This document shows, one piece after another, positions 25,101 through 37,121 of a stretch of DNA of 64,000 nt; within the stretch, counting starts at the first letter, position 1; every line of letters starts with the position of its first letter. The notes beneath the pieces were generated by a model, which worked only from the letters and a program-made list of their open reading frames with translations, was not told where the DNA came from and did not search any database. A program made the position numbers and the translations under genes. The DNA lies in the NCBI GenBank assembly GCA_013397075.1, contig VWZS01002702.1:310324-374323 (forward strand), in the 5' to 3' direction. The DNA is from Rhabdornis inornatus. Its lineage: Eukaryota > Chordata > Aves > Passeriformes > Rhabdornithidae.

Positions 25101-26689
25101 AAGCCCATCCTAAAGTAGTTCTTCAGGGATTGAGTCTTCTGCAAGAACAGAGGGAAAGCTGTTTAGAAAAGAAAATATTTTATACTGTTGAAAGCGATGG
25201 TTATATCTTTCACAAAATATTTATGATCCTTGTATGAGCATCTGGGACACAAAACAGTTAATGTGCAAACAACAGAGCTACCTGGGATATTACAGAACAT
25301 CAGCAAACATATAGAATATAAATTTGACAAGAGAGATAAAAATCAGCCTGGAAGCTCTTAATTTCCATTTCTACTCAAAAGGCAACTTCCCAGAAACAGC
25401 TGCACTATTCCCATGCTTTACTTCTCTCAGATTCAAGAAGGGCCTTTGCATTTCAGGGAAGGAATGCTTCCAATGCTTCCTCCCTGAAACTTCATATATT
25501 AGCTCTCTTGGGTTTTCCTCTCTTAATTGTTTTCAATCAGAGCAGAGGTTCTTTGTTGTTTGTCTTTTTGTGTTTGCTTGCAGAGCTACAATTAAACACC
25601 AATTACAATTTGGATAGGTGACAATGTAATGCCATTCCTGTTTAACTGTCTTTTTCAAGTCTTGATAACATGTGTTTTAATCATAGTGACTGTTATCACA
25701 CAGAAAGCCAAATGCATCAAATATAGAGGCATCAAATATAGAGGCTATTATTCGGTTTAAAATGATTGCCATTTAAGAAAAGTAAAAGGACTGATGAAAT
25801 TGATATACCGAGTTTTGTAAATCTCTGCAATGGCACTCTGTAAAGGAATACTTCTTATAGTGCATTGTGAGATATGTCTGCAGCTAGTTCTTATTTAAAA
25901 ATCTTTACACAGGTTCAGAAATTCATCCCATTTTATGTCTTTATAATGTGTACTTTGTTCTTCATTTTCTATAGTGTAGAAATGAAAGGCTAAAATCATC
26001 TCCATGGCTTGTCGTTTCACAGGTTATTGCACTGGCTCATCCTTCAGCTTTTTGCCACAAAGACTCTTTGAAGTTTGCCCAGTTCTCTCTGACTGACTTT
26101 TGTATCTGACCTCCACCAGCACTTAATTGAGGGATATTTGCTAACTTGAGTAGTCAGTATTGCATTTTCTGTCAAATTTCTCTAAACCTCTTTTCCCATG
26201 TCTACACAAGGCCCAGATCCTCACCCATAGCACAGCAAGGTGCATAATGCATTTGCTCTTCCCTGACTCACCTTCCTCTATTCCTCTCCTGTATCCACAG
26301 AGCTGATCAAGGTGAGACAATTTATTGCCACTTCATTGACTTGTGCTTGTGCTACATTCCCACTGGGATTTCAGTGCCACCTGGGGCTTCTCAGTGCTAG
26401 AATGACATAAATGTTTCATAAAGTAAATTTAGAGAAGGAAGGGAGGCAGGTAGGAATCAGGTTGCTCAGAAATGTTGAATAATGGGACTGGAAGGAATGC
26501 TGCAGGTCCCTGTAAGCTGAAATTCCTTGTTGATGTCTCTATTCTGACATTACACAAGGCACTCCACAGTTGTTAGTTCTGGTGGGCGTTGCACAGTAGA
26601 GATGCATTAGAGTAATTACATGGTAATGACAGAAGATCATGGGTTAAAGATGCTGTGAATCATGTGTACACATCTGAAACTGTTTGGAG
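22146..26689. other. Unannotated DNA
   Basis: No gene is recognised. Overlapping frames at 23691-24147 (+) and 24691-25077 (-, 128 codons) resemble no family and lack convincing splice signals. A direct 15-bp tandem duplication lies at 25714-25743. Confidence 0.6.
25714..25743. repeat. 15-bp perfect tandem duplication
   Basis: The unit gcatcaaatatagag occurs twice head to tail. Perfect identity suggests a recent replication-slippage event. Confidence 0.85.
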
Positions 26690-26850
26690 CTGATGCAGGA
26701 GGTGTATCCACATGGAATTTGATAGTACTGATATTGTAATTAAAGCTGAGGAGTGAGATGAGGTTTGTACTTATTTCTTACTGCTACCTGTGAATATTAA
26801 TTAGCTCATGGAGCCACCTGACCTTAGCAATAATCAGCTCTGTTACAAAG
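26690..26850. promoter_or_regulatory. Candidate conserved non-coding element (weak)
   Basis: The stretch contains ttgtaattaaagc, gaatattaattagctc and gcaataatcag, three AT homeodomain-type clusters separated by non-repetitive, mixed sequence. This is the texture of conserved elements, but conservation cannot be seen from one genome. Confidence 0.25.
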
Positions 26851-28189
26851 AGCAGAAGGGAAAATGTGAACTGCCTCTAAATATTTATTAAGAAAGCCGA
26901 GATGAAAAGAGCCTGGTTGTGGTAGAGAATAGAGGTTGCTGGAAGCCAAGCTGCCTCCTCTATGGTGGAAGGAAGATCAGAATCTTTCCAGTTTCCTCTG
27001 CTTTGTGGAGGACAAGGACAATTCTGTTGCCATACAGGTGACAGAAACACACCTGGTTTGGCACACAAATGAGTAAGAGAATATCAGGTCTGCAGAGATT
27101 TCTCTGGGACTTTCTATATTCCTGCTTGCCTTCCCACCTGCATGGGCTGTATGGAGAAGTGACTCCAGAAGGCCAAAAATGTAAGCCTGAGCTCAAGACT
27201 GTCCCCATGTCTGGACACCACATATGTTAGTCTTTTTGAAGGTTTCACATCACCCTCAGAAAGAAGGGAAATTATTATTTCATCATTTGTGAGATGAGAT
27301 GAAAATATACATTGGGAAACCCTGCATTTTTGTACTGGGGAAAGCCCTGAGAATTAAACTAAATAAAACTAAAATTCTAGTCCCATGTCTTAGGCTGCCT
27401 GCCAAAGGAATCCTTTTCTCCATTCCCGCTAGTGTGGGCTTTGGAGATACCCAGAAAATTAGGATCAGGGAGGAATTTGAATGTCTGGTTTTAACAGATG
27501 GTAATTAAAAGCCATGGAGAAAGGAGGATTATATCTATACCTGCAGCATAACTAGGTAGCTCTGTTTCTTTCCCTGTTAGGACCTGGTCCTGTTTGCTGC
27601 AGTCAGGAGCAGCCTTCCTAATGCTTTCCTGGTAAGGCTTATTATTGACTTCATATTTTTGCCCTTCTCACATCTCCCTCATCTCCTATCACAGTTCCCT
27701 CCCCAGTCATGAGGATTCGATCACCTGTGATACACAGACTTTGGAGTCTGTGTAGAGGGACAGGCTGTGTTAAAAACGAGGTGTGTTCTTCATCTCCTCA
27801 GGTTGACTGAAAGTAATTCTCCGAAGAGGTGGAAGAGCACGGTGCTGCTGTGCACTGGTGTCTGGCTGCTGCCCTGCTGGAGATCCATGAACAACAACAG
27901 CACGGCAAGTCCTCTTTCTTCTTTGCTGACAGCACCACAGTACCTGTATCTTAATCACTCAGTGTCAGACAGTGTCACAGGCTCTGAGCGCTGCTCGCAG
28001 CAAAGCACAGCACAAACGCCTCCCTGCTGCTGGTAGCTTAGGTTACCATTACCAGGCTGATGTAACACTCCTGTGCTCCAGACAGGCTGAAACCCTCACA
28101 AGTGTTGGCACCAACACGTGTTCAGACCAAGGCACCTCTAGCCCTGGGCGTGGTGGTTTCTGTGCTCCTGTGACTGTCAGAGGCACCAC
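26851..28189. other. Unannotated DNA, GC-richer towards the end
   Basis: Overlapping frames near 27767-28036 open on both strands in a GC-richer patch. Translations resemble no known family. No gene is called. Confidence 0.55.
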
Positions 28190-28310
28190 GGCTGCACTGC
28201 TGGTGCCAGCACAGATGGGAAGCAGAGGTGCTGGAGAGAGGGATGATGAAAGGAAAAATGGTTGCTGGGGTCACTGATTGCATTTTTAGTCATAAATGTG
28301 ATAGGGAAGG
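28190..28310. repeat. Dispersed repeat copy A (similar to 29080-29170)
   Basis: The run from 'cactgctggtgccagcacag' through 'gatgatgaaaggaaaa' to a following 'gattgcatttttagt' parallels the segment at 29080-29170 over about 90 bp with scattered differences. Both copies are on the same strand, about 890 bp apart. The family is not recognised; it may be a local duplication or two copies of an old repeat. Confidence 0.4.
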
Positions 28311-29079
28311 ATGAATTTATGCATGTTTTATATGAAAACATTACATGCCTCTTGGGCTATCTGATTTGTAACTTTTGACTGGCATGGTTTAAATCAGGAA
28401 GGATAGAGGGGAAACCTACCTAAAATGAAACGGTGACATAAGATTTTTAGCAGAAACAATCAAATAGCTGACTAGAGGGAATAATTGTAGCTCCATCAAA
28501 GTTAGAGTGGTTTATTGTTTCCAGCAGTGAGTCTGGCATCAAAGGGAATCCTAAACCTGAAATCCTTGGAAAGAAGTGGGTTATCAGCAGATACAAATTG
28601 ATTCATGTGGAGAACAAAGATAACGTTTTGTAAGTGGGGCAGCCTGGCTTTTCCCAACTCAGTGACAGCTTTCCCCTCCTGGAGCATGGAGTGGTTAAGC
28701 TTGGCCTTTCACCATGTTAACACATTTTCCTCAAGGCCCTGTACCTTCAAGGTAGGAATAAATAAAGCTTTATTTTTTAAAGTATTATACAAATTACATC
28801 TATTCAGAGTGTCCTGCTGGGAAAGTTTTCAAGTTCCATAAGTGAGCTAAAGCTGTGGTGTTAACACAGGGGTCTGGTGAACTGTCTTCACCCATAAGCA
28901 CTGAAAAAATATTTACTGCAGCTTTAGTGAAAGTGTGGTGTTTAAATGTTTTGCAGAATAAGAGGCACCAATGATAAACTTCAGCAACTGAGCTTTCTGT
29001 TTGTTAGTTCTCATTTCATGGGCCCTGCTGATGCTGTATAGGCCTTTGTTGTGTGTGGAAAAGAAACAATTATTTGGAG

Positions 29080-29170
29080 CTACCCTGCTAGTAACAGCAC
29101 AGAAGGGAGGCAGAGCTGCTGCCACAGAGCTGATGAAAGGAAAAGATCATTGTGGTAGCTGATATAATTC
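29080..29170. repeat. Dispersed repeat copy B (similar to 28190-28310)
   Basis: Contains 'cctgctagtaacagcacag', 'ggcagagctgctg', 'gctgatgaaaggaaaa' and 'gatataattctagtt' in the same order as copy A. Divergence is substantial, so the event is old. Confidence 0.4.
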
Positions 29171-30639
29171 TAGTTGCACATGTTACAGAGAATGAAGTAA
29201 GTAAGTTCAGTAAGTGTGGAAATGCAGAGTGATGACAGCTTTACACTGGGTGTTCCAGCTTGGCTGGGTCAGTCTTCAAACAGACGATCTTAGGTGCAGA
29301 GCAGGGTATTTGGGGTCTCATATTTATTGTTGAGGGTATTCTTTCTGTCCCCTTCTAAAACAAAAGCATTTCCTCCTCCTGTCCCCCCTTTGGATGTGCC
29401 TCAGTGTAGAGATGTGTCCTCCACAGCACAGTCTAGCACTCAGGCAGAGGCACCTGTGCCTTCCTGCTGGATGACACAATAACAATTTCTGGATGTGCCC
29501 TGCAAAACACAAACACAAATGGATGCAGAAATCAGTGGCACATTTTTTTACAAGAACATGGCCCATTTGAGCTCTGGCAGGATTGAGACCTTGTTTAGAA
29601 ACAAGATGTTCAATTTTCATTTTTTAAGTCCTATAGAAGTTGTAAATATTTTGGAAGTTAGAAGGAATACAGAAATGCTCAAGTACTGCATATTTAGAGG
29701 CCTCAGATTTAGTACAATGTTTTATGAGGTTACCTCATAATTCATTTCAGCTGCCCCAACAGTAAGCAGACAGTGGTGTTTCAGGGGCTGATTGCAGAGG
29801 TCACAACCTTGTGCACACAATATATTGAACAATTCCATCATTCCTGCCTTCAAAGTGAATTTAGACTGACATAGCAGAATAGAAAAAAATGCTTAATAAA
29901 CTAAAGATTTTATTGCACACACAGAGTCTCATAGGTATGCATTCAGCAAAGAGTGGGCATGACTCTATAATAGGTGCACTAAAAAAAGCCATCTGTTTGT
30001 ATTAATATCCCCTTTCACAACACTGAATAAAAAAAGACCTTTTCAGTTATTTTACTCACTATCCTCCCCACCTTTACCTTTGTTTCACTATGGTATTACC
30101 TTTGTAGAGAAACCATGTTGTGGAAAGTGATAAATATGAAATTTAAGAGAATGAATCTTTTATGGGCAGGAGCAGAGGCAGTGCACTGAGCCAAGCAAAG
30201 GAGTCAGGAGACTGTGCCCTGGCAAGAGTGGCCTGTGCATGTCCTCTGGTGAGGAGAGGAACTTTCCACAGTGCTGCCCCTCCAGCCTCCTCCAGAGCAA
30301 CCAAAGCAGGAGCTTCCAGGGGCCAGCTCATCAGCCCAGATGCTGAATCAGCCCAAGAATATTTAACTGCAGCAGAAAAATGGATCACACCAGAAGATTT
30401 TCTCCTTGAAGAGAACTTCACACTGTTCTGATTAGAGATGGAAATTTCTGAGGTATTCTGGACTTATTTAAGAGGTCTCAGCAGTTTAGTGGAATTAAAA
30501 TGGAAGCCATGGTCACCTTAGTTAGCATCAGTTAACCCTTGGATGTGATAAGATTTGTAAGGAAAATCTATCAGACCTTCACTGCTTTGAAAAGATCCAT
30601 AGCAAAACCATTTGATAAAACATTCCCAGTCTTTAGCAC
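29171..30639. other. Unannotated DNA
   Basis: Sense and antisense frames of about 90 codons overlap at 30143-30431 in a locally GC-richer patch. Neither resembles a known protein. No repeat is recognised. Confidence 0.55.
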
Positions 30640-30790
30640 CCACCCATTCACAGTACCTGTTATGAGAAAAAGCTTTAGTATCCCTAATTTCGAGATGAGC
30701 AGCTGAACTCCAGGAGACTTAGACTAATTCCTCCAGGATATCAGAGTGCCTCAAAATGTTTGAGAGCCTAGGTCTGACTGACCCTCTAGA
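30640..30790 (+). repeat. Possible MIR-like element (weak)
   Basis: The order 'agtatccctaatttcgagatg', 'agacttagactaattcctcc', 'cctaggtctgactgac' resembles the MIR series 'ttatccccattttacagatg', 'gttaagtgacttgccc', 'cccaggtctgtctgac'. The match is badly decayed and could be coincidence. Confidence 0.25.
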
Positions 30791-33700
30791 GGCCAGAATG
30801 AAGGATGGGAAGCAAAACCTTAAATTCAAGACCTTCATGCCTTAAATGTTAATCACAAACACACCATCCTTGTGCTATAAAGAAGTTCCTCACCATAAAT
30901 AATTCCACATTAGCAACACTTGCAGCTAATTGCTTTTGCTTTGGAGTCTTGCTGTTCTGTTGTTATGTTGTACAGCCACTGTGACCCTACTTTTCAGCCA
31001 TATGTTGTCAGTCATATTTTTGCCTCTTGTTGCATTGCTGTCAGACTCTAAGCTGTTTATGAATCCCTGAAATGTGAAATTTTTGTCTTATTTGGTTTTC
31101 AGCTAACCCTGTTGCTTAGATGCAAGAATATCACATTTACTATACAGAGAGATTTATTTAAAACCCAATAGTGAGTTACACTGAGGAATCTTCAGCAAAC
31201 CATGACAATAAATAATGAGAGGATGCTTGCCTGGAGGACTTCCCTAATGAGGTTTGGTCTTAGGCAGGCATTCTGTTTAGAAGTCAAATACTTTATTCCT
31301 TGAGATTTTCATGTTTCTCCCTATCTAGCAGGATTTTCTGTGAGCTTTCATCAATAGTTGACCTTGAGGTCACTCATGATTACACATAATTTAAAAAGAC
31401 ACCAGGAACCTATCTAGGGGGAAAATAATTCTATGTACAATTCCAGTGTCTAATATTTATTTATTTTTAAACAAAATATCTTATCAAGATAGCAGTTTTT
31501 TGGAAGTAAGCATAGAGTAATATGCTTAAAAAGAGACTATAGATAGCTGTGTATTAGAAAATATTATTGTGACCCACATTTGTTCAGAGGAGGGTTTCTG
31601 CTCTGAGGTGCACCTTGTTGTATTGTTAGTCTTCTGTAGGTTCTCTTCTCAAATGGGTTTTCCTAAATGAACTCTCTCACTTCTGTAACTGTGGTATTTG
31701 CATTAGTTCACCCTCCAAAAGCCACTTTCCTTTGCCAGTGCCAGCCTGGCTGTCTGCTCCCTCCTTGACATAGAGCATCTATGGTGACATGGGATTGTTG
31801 CAGCTACATGGGGGAATACTTCACCAGTTTGAACCTTCATCTCTCTGTAAGGTACACAGTCCCACAGTTTTCCAGCACGGTGTTTTGGACACTCTGTTAT
31901 AAGGGGTGACAGGCAACAGCAGTGGAGGTATTTGCAAATACACAAGTGATGTGTATGTGATGCATGTAAAGGAAGAAAATCTGTAGGGAATGTTGTAACA
32001 GCTTTTTATGTTTGAGGGAGTTGGGTGCAATCCTACTGATGGTCAATGAAACCCCTGGTATTCTCCATCACAAGCCTGCAGATGAATTTCACACTTGTCA
32101 AATGTGTTACAGTGTTTCCTTGTGGGTTTACTTAATGCCTGTTAAAAAGAGAGGGAAGCACTTTTAAACTTGAACACTAAGAGACGTGCATGTACTTACC
32201 CAGAAACCCAGGGTCCTGAGTAAGTTCATTGTGCATGGAGAGTCATTTATTGGATGTTTCTTGGATCCTTCAGAGTAAATGGACATCCAAGTAGTGGGAT
32301 AGCTAAGTCACCAGACTTAAGGATTCCCCTGAGGCCAAATCCCCACCAATCTTTAAAGGTTGTCAGAATGCATGTGTGGCAGACCACAGTAATCAGGAAG
32401 TAATATGTACGGCAAATGGTTCTGGTTCAAGCTGAAATTCTGAATAAATATCCAGGATGAAGTCTTCCTTCCTAGCTATATTATCTTTACTCATTAGTAG
32501 TTCATTCTCATACTGAAAAGAACTCTCCTTAAAGTAGAGCAAAAGGGAAAAATACTATTGTCAGATTCCTAAATTAATAAAGCAGACCAACCATTTACTT
32601 AGAGCAATAAGCAGCACGTCCTCAGGTTGAGGAGATGCACAATGGGAAAATCTATCTGTTTGCCTTAGCTGCACATCTGGTAGCCCTTAGGCAGAAGACA
32701 AGTTTGAAAGGCATCTAACCAGGAGCTGCACACAGTGCCTGGTTCTTCAGGTAGTGCAAAGTTCAGCAGCCAAGTTAAAAAAAATCCTGGGCTGCTTTCC
32801 TCCTTGCCTCCAGCAACATCTGTTTGTGTGACAAAGTGAAAGCTCAGTAGTTCTGCACTTCAAATACCAGTTTGATGTCTGACTTATAATCAAAGTGCTC
32901 AGTAACTCCATGCTTTGCACTTACCCAGCTGTTTTAATCTTTCACAGTGCAAACAACTTGATAATGTAATAAACAAAAGATTGACAGAGGATGTAGCAAG
33001 CTTAACATATCCCTCCAATTCCTCTACTGAGGAGTGATGGATACTTCAAGTGAAGAATTTCCCTTGTGGCTTCATTGCTTTTGAGGCATCTTTCTAGATG
33101 AACTCTTCCAATGGTAAAATCATTACAAAGTAGAAATGGATTCTCTCCAAGGGCTAACTCGGAAGCCCAGTCTAATATACAGAGCTATAATGCAGTAATG
33201 AATCCTACAGGCATACCAGGACTCTTTGTGAATGGTTTTGTAAGGTGAAGCAATGAGAGAAAATGTTGGATTGGGTTAGGTCAGAGTGCTCTATTTGGCC
33301 ACCTTATAATTTGGGATGTTACAAACCAAGGTCTCTCCAAAAGCTAGAGCCTAAACTCTGAAATGAGAAACCCTTAAACTCTCAAAATGTGAGCCCTCTC
33401 TATGTTACATTTTTTCAAAATGAAAAGGCAGTGCCGAGAACACTGGTGTTCAGGTATCTCTGATATTCAAATCTTGAACTGGATTCAAATTTTACCTCTC
33501 AGTGACAGCTGCAGTATTTTCTGCTTCCATTCCTTCTGAGATTGTTGCAGGGTGCATAATTCCCCAGTTACATGGTGAAAGAGGCTGGGGCTATTTTATG
33601 GCCACATCAGAAGAAAGTCCAGTCACACTGCAGCTACATCAGACCCTCTGATGAGCAACAAAATAATGCTTTAACATACCCAGGCCAGAGGAAAGTAGTG

Positions 33701-33954
33701 GGAATTCAGGCTGATAACCCCTCTGAGATGGCTTATTGGGAATTTTTATATGCAAAACCAGAAAAAAATCCGGCCCATCAGAAAATAAAACTCAGTGCTT
33801 GCTGCCAGGACAGGGAGTAAGTGAGAAAAGGAAATCATGGTCAAAAGATATACTTGGTTTCCAGCATGAGAGAGAGGAAATAATTGTCTAAGTTACAGAT
33901 TTACAGTGAGAATTCAGCCAACAGAAGTCTACATAAAGTTTTGAAAATTAGAAA
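30791..33954. other. Unannotated AT-rich DNA
   Basis: Short, unrecognised open frames only. No repeat, RNA or regulatory cluster stands out. Confidence 0.6.
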
Positions 33955-34090
33955 CGCTTGTGAGAAATACTATTTGCTTTCGTCTTAGGAAAACAAGCAA
34001 TTGCAATCAATTATGTTGTAATTATCATATTGGCTTCAAACTATTTGGAAGATTAGTTTGTGTTAATAACACAGCTTAGGCTAATAGAAG
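33955..34090. promoter_or_regulatory. Candidate conserved non-coding element (weak)
   Basis: Contains caattgcaatcaattatg, ttgtaattatcat, gattagtttgtg and gttaataacac within 120 bp of unique sequence. The dense mix of CAAT, ATTA and TAAT cores is enhancer-like. Inference only. Confidence 0.25.
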
Positions 34091-34707
34091 ATAAAAGCTC
34101 AGTTTGCCTAGTTGAGAAAATAAGAAGTGCCTTGTTCAGGTTGGAGTGAACCCATTACTCACATGTGTAACTAACCATAGTGGCAGTTCAGAACAATGAA
34201 ATTATCATATAGTGGTTATTTTGTCTTTGTGATCAAATTAATAGGGGGAAAAAATCTGTTTTCAATTTACTATTAATTGACTCCTTGTAAGTACTAAAAT
34301 TTTTGTCTGTCTGCAATCAGAGAATTTCTACTGTCCTCAAAAAAAGAGATTATAACAGGATTCAGTGCCCTGCAATAAATCCTAAACCAAACCCACCACA
34401 ACTGTACTTGGCAACTGTACCAAACTACTTCCCAGCAAAGCTGTAAGCTGAGAAAAAAACCCACTATTTACTAAAATTATACTGAATGAGCATCAGGACT
34501 CAAGTCCTTGAATGAAATGTGTATAGTGTGAAAGTGATTTTCTTTGCAGAAGATTGGATAAAACTGACATTGTGCTTTCCTTAAAAAAATATTAAATCTG
34601 GGGTTAAGGAAAGAAAAAGAAAAATCTCTGAATAATTGATAGAAGTGGAGAAGGCAGAAAGCAGAAATTAGTCAAGTTTGTAGTACTGTAACCACTCCCA
34701 AAAGCCT

Positions 34708-35284
34708 TTTGAGTGAGTGTCTGGGACGCCTGACCAATGTCAAAGTGGGCAATGAGACAAGGAGGAATTAAAGGTGTTTGTTAGTGAGCCACGGTGTTAC
34801 CTACAGGGACACAGGGGTCTGCCCACCTTCCCTCAGCACCATCTGATGCAGTAAAGAAAGGATGTCCCCCTGGGGGGACCCACTGGCCACCAGCCAGTTC
34901 AGCTGACTGAGCAGGCCTCAGAGCCGTTTTTAATCTTGTTCAAGGTGCTATGATTTCCTTCCTTTTTATGCAACAAATGTTACTTCTAGGAACTGTATGT
35001 ATCACATTCTGGTATTGAAGCAGTTATTACTAGGAAACAGCACATTTTTTATTTATATATATATACACACAATATATGGAAAATTACATTTTATTACTTA
35101 TAAAATTATTACAATTCTATTATTTGTATTTATATAACTTTTACTTCTATAAGCTATATCTTTGTATGCACATTATATATATATATCTTTATATATTCTT
35201 ACATTACTTACATTAATACTTTATCTACTGGATATGTTTTATATTTATAGTATATAAATTGCTTTATACACTAGGTAAATATTA
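34708..35284 (+). repeat. 577-bp direct duplication, copy 1 (probable assembly artefact)
   Basis: This copy reappears 578 bases downstream at 35286-35862, differing by my reading at only four positions. All four lie between 35103 and 35138: 35103 a/t, 35127 t/g, 35134 a/g and 35138 c/t. It abuts a lone N at its right end. Inside are TA-rich microsatellite stretches (about 35053-35066 and 35172-35187), which commonly break assemblies. No coding content is seen. Confidence 0.95.
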
Positions 35285-35285
35285 N
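35285..35285. other. Single ambiguous base (N): contig join
   Basis: This is the only N noticed in the window. It sits exactly between two near-identical copies, as when two overlapping contigs are joined without trimming the overlap. Confidence 0.95.
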
Positions 35286-35862
35286 TTTGAGTGAGTGTCT
35301 GGGACGCCTGACCAATGTCAAAGTGGGCAATGAGACAAGGAGGAATTAAAGGTGTTTGTTAGTGAGCCACGGTGTTACCTACAGGGACACAGGGGTCTGC
35401 CCACCTTCCCTCAGCACCATCTGATGCAGTAAAGAAAGGATGTCCCCCTGGGGGGACCCACTGGCCACCAGCCAGTTCAGCTGACTGAGCAGGCCTCAGA
35501 GCCGTTTTTAATCTTGTTCAAGGTGCTATGATTTCCTTCCTTTTTATGCAACAAATGTTACTTCTAGGAACTGTATGTATCACATTCTGGTATTGAAGCA
35601 GTTATTACTAGGAAACAGCACATTTTTTATTTATATATATATACACACAATATATGGAAAATTACATTTTATTACTTATATAATTATTACAATTCTATTA
35701 TTTGGATTTATGTAATTTTTACTTCTATAAGCTATATCTTTGTATGCACATTATATATATATATCTTTATATATTCTTACATTACTTACATTAATACTTT
35801 ATCTACTGGATATGTTTTATATTTATAGTATATAAATTGCTTTATACACTAGGTAAATATTA
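35286..35862 (+). repeat. 577-bp direct duplication, copy 2 (probable assembly artefact)
   Basis: Same orientation and nearly the same sequence as 34708-35284. Unique sequence resumes at 35863 (tgtgtgtatc). The simplest reading is that the genome has one copy, and the window is about 578 bp too long here. Confidence 0.95.
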
Positions 35863-36019
35863 TGTGTGTATCAAATTATATTGTGCATTTTCTCATTTTT
35901 ATGGTTAATATATGTCCAAAATGACAATATGAAGGCTTATAGGCCCTTTCCATCTATGTGAGTGGGGAGAGTAGGATAGGTGTTCCTACTTTTCAAAAAG
36001 AATACTTTTCAAAAATCTT

Positions 36020-36420
36020 TTTGAGTCAGTAATAGGAGCTGCTGCCGTGTCCCAGGCTGGGCTGGTGCCAGGAATGAGTGTTGGGGATTTGGAGGGAAGG
36101 GTCTGAGGCTGCAAGTGATGCAGCAGCAGCAGCAGCAGCCACCTCCGAGCATCAAACTCGTGCTGCCCGCAGGGTCCCTGGTGGGTGGGTGATGGGGGGG
36201 CTGCCCAGGGGCTCCAGCAGAGCTCAGCCTTGCCCCAGGAGCTGCAGGTACCCACACACCAGCCCAGGTGGGGGTCCCGTGGGAGCAGCCCCTGCCTGGT
36301 GCTGGCTCTGTCCCAGGAGATGGCTCTGCAGGGCAATCCACAGCCTGGCACTCCACGTGCCCAGCGCAGGGCACGGCTAATAAGGAGCAGGCTTCTGATG
36401 TTGCAAAATTCTCCATCTGT
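36020..36420. other. GC-rich block with spurious open frames
   Basis: Locally GC-rich, with about nine CpGs in 400 bp, far below what the GC content would allow. It is therefore not a CpG island. Frames of 100-135 codons open on both strands, but they conflict, are low in complexity (an Ala or Cys run from the CAG repeat) and resemble no protein family. Confidence 0.5.
36121..36138. repeat. (CAG)6 microsatellite
   Basis: Six uninterrupted CAG units. Read in one + frame it gives a short alanine run; no gene supports that frame. Confidence 0.9.
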
Positions 36421-36520
36421 TCCCGGGATTTCTAATTACAGGCATTAATCTGTGCCCCTCCAATGAGCCATAATTGGTAGGTGTTTGCCTCATTAGTCAT
36501 TCAGGTGCTGCGCTTCTCCT
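36365..36520. promoter_or_regulatory. Candidate homeodomain-rich conserved element
   Basis: Contains gctaataagg, tctaattaca (TAATTA at 36433-36438), gcattaatc (36444-36449), ccaatgag, ccataattgg (TAATTG at 36471-36476) and cattagtcatt within about 130 bp. These AT cores are embedded in a GC-rich neighbourhood, so local base composition does not explain them. That makes this a better candidate than the AT-rich ones. Conservation is not tested. Confidence 0.4.
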
Positions 36521-37121
36521 TGCACAGCCGCAGCAGCTCTGGCCAAGCAAATGTGGCTGTACGGGCTTTGTGTGCAGTACCACTGCAATTTTGGAATTGT
36601 GGTGGATTCCAAGGACATTTGTTACTGTAGCTCAGGGGTATTTTAATATCCTGAAATGCCACAAGATGGCACTGACTGATTCCGAGGCCCCTGGTCCCGG
36701 CTGGCCCTGCAGCCCAGGCAGGGCCCTGCCATGGCCACAGGTGCGCTCTGGGCTACTCAGGGCCTTTTTACAAACCAGCTGGTGGCCAGCTGCACTCAGC
36801 TGTTCCTGGTCTGTTTTGATGTGGTTTGTTTGAAGCTGTGGCTATGAAATGCTATGACTCCGTGACAGTGACACAGAGCTTTTGGATTTAGACAGATCTG
36901 ATTTTCCAGTGTTATATGCAATGGCTGTTTGTTAAAGGCCTGAGCCAAACCATACAAACACAATATGAGGCCCAGGCTGCCTAAGTCCACCAAGAACTGA
37001 CATTTGTTATTCGTTGCTGAATGGGGTGAGTTCTTACCAAAAGGCAGAATGCCACGGCCGTGGGACACTCATAGAGCTCAGCTGGACGGGTCACTGAGTG
37101 GGTTCTTGTAGCTCTGCAATT
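36521..37121. other. Unannotated DNA
   Basis: A 119-codon frame at 36474-36833 is not recognised and is probably favoured by GC content. Nothing else is seen. Confidence 0.55.

Noticed and set aside
30143..30431. Sense and antisense frames of about 90 codons
   Set aside because: Neither translation resembles a protein family and no splice sites bound them; overlap of opposite frames points to composition.
32610..32645. Similarity of cctcaggttgaggagatgcac to the CR1 fossil at 12345
   Set aside because: The shared run is short and the flanks do not align, so a second CR1 copy cannot be supported.
34865..34890. Near-palindrome of C and G runs (cccccTgggggg), EBF-like
   Set aside because: The symmetry is imperfect and comes from two homopolymer runs; it also lies in the duplicated assembly segment.
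36009..36416. Open frames of 100-135 codons on both strands in the GC-rich block
   Set aside because: Opposing frames overlap, contain runs encoded by the CAG repeat, resemble no family and are expected where GC-rich sequence makes stops rare.
36020..36420. Possible CpG-island promoter
   Set aside because: Only about nine CpGs in 400 bp, far below the number the GC content would give, so it is GC-rich but CpG-depleted.
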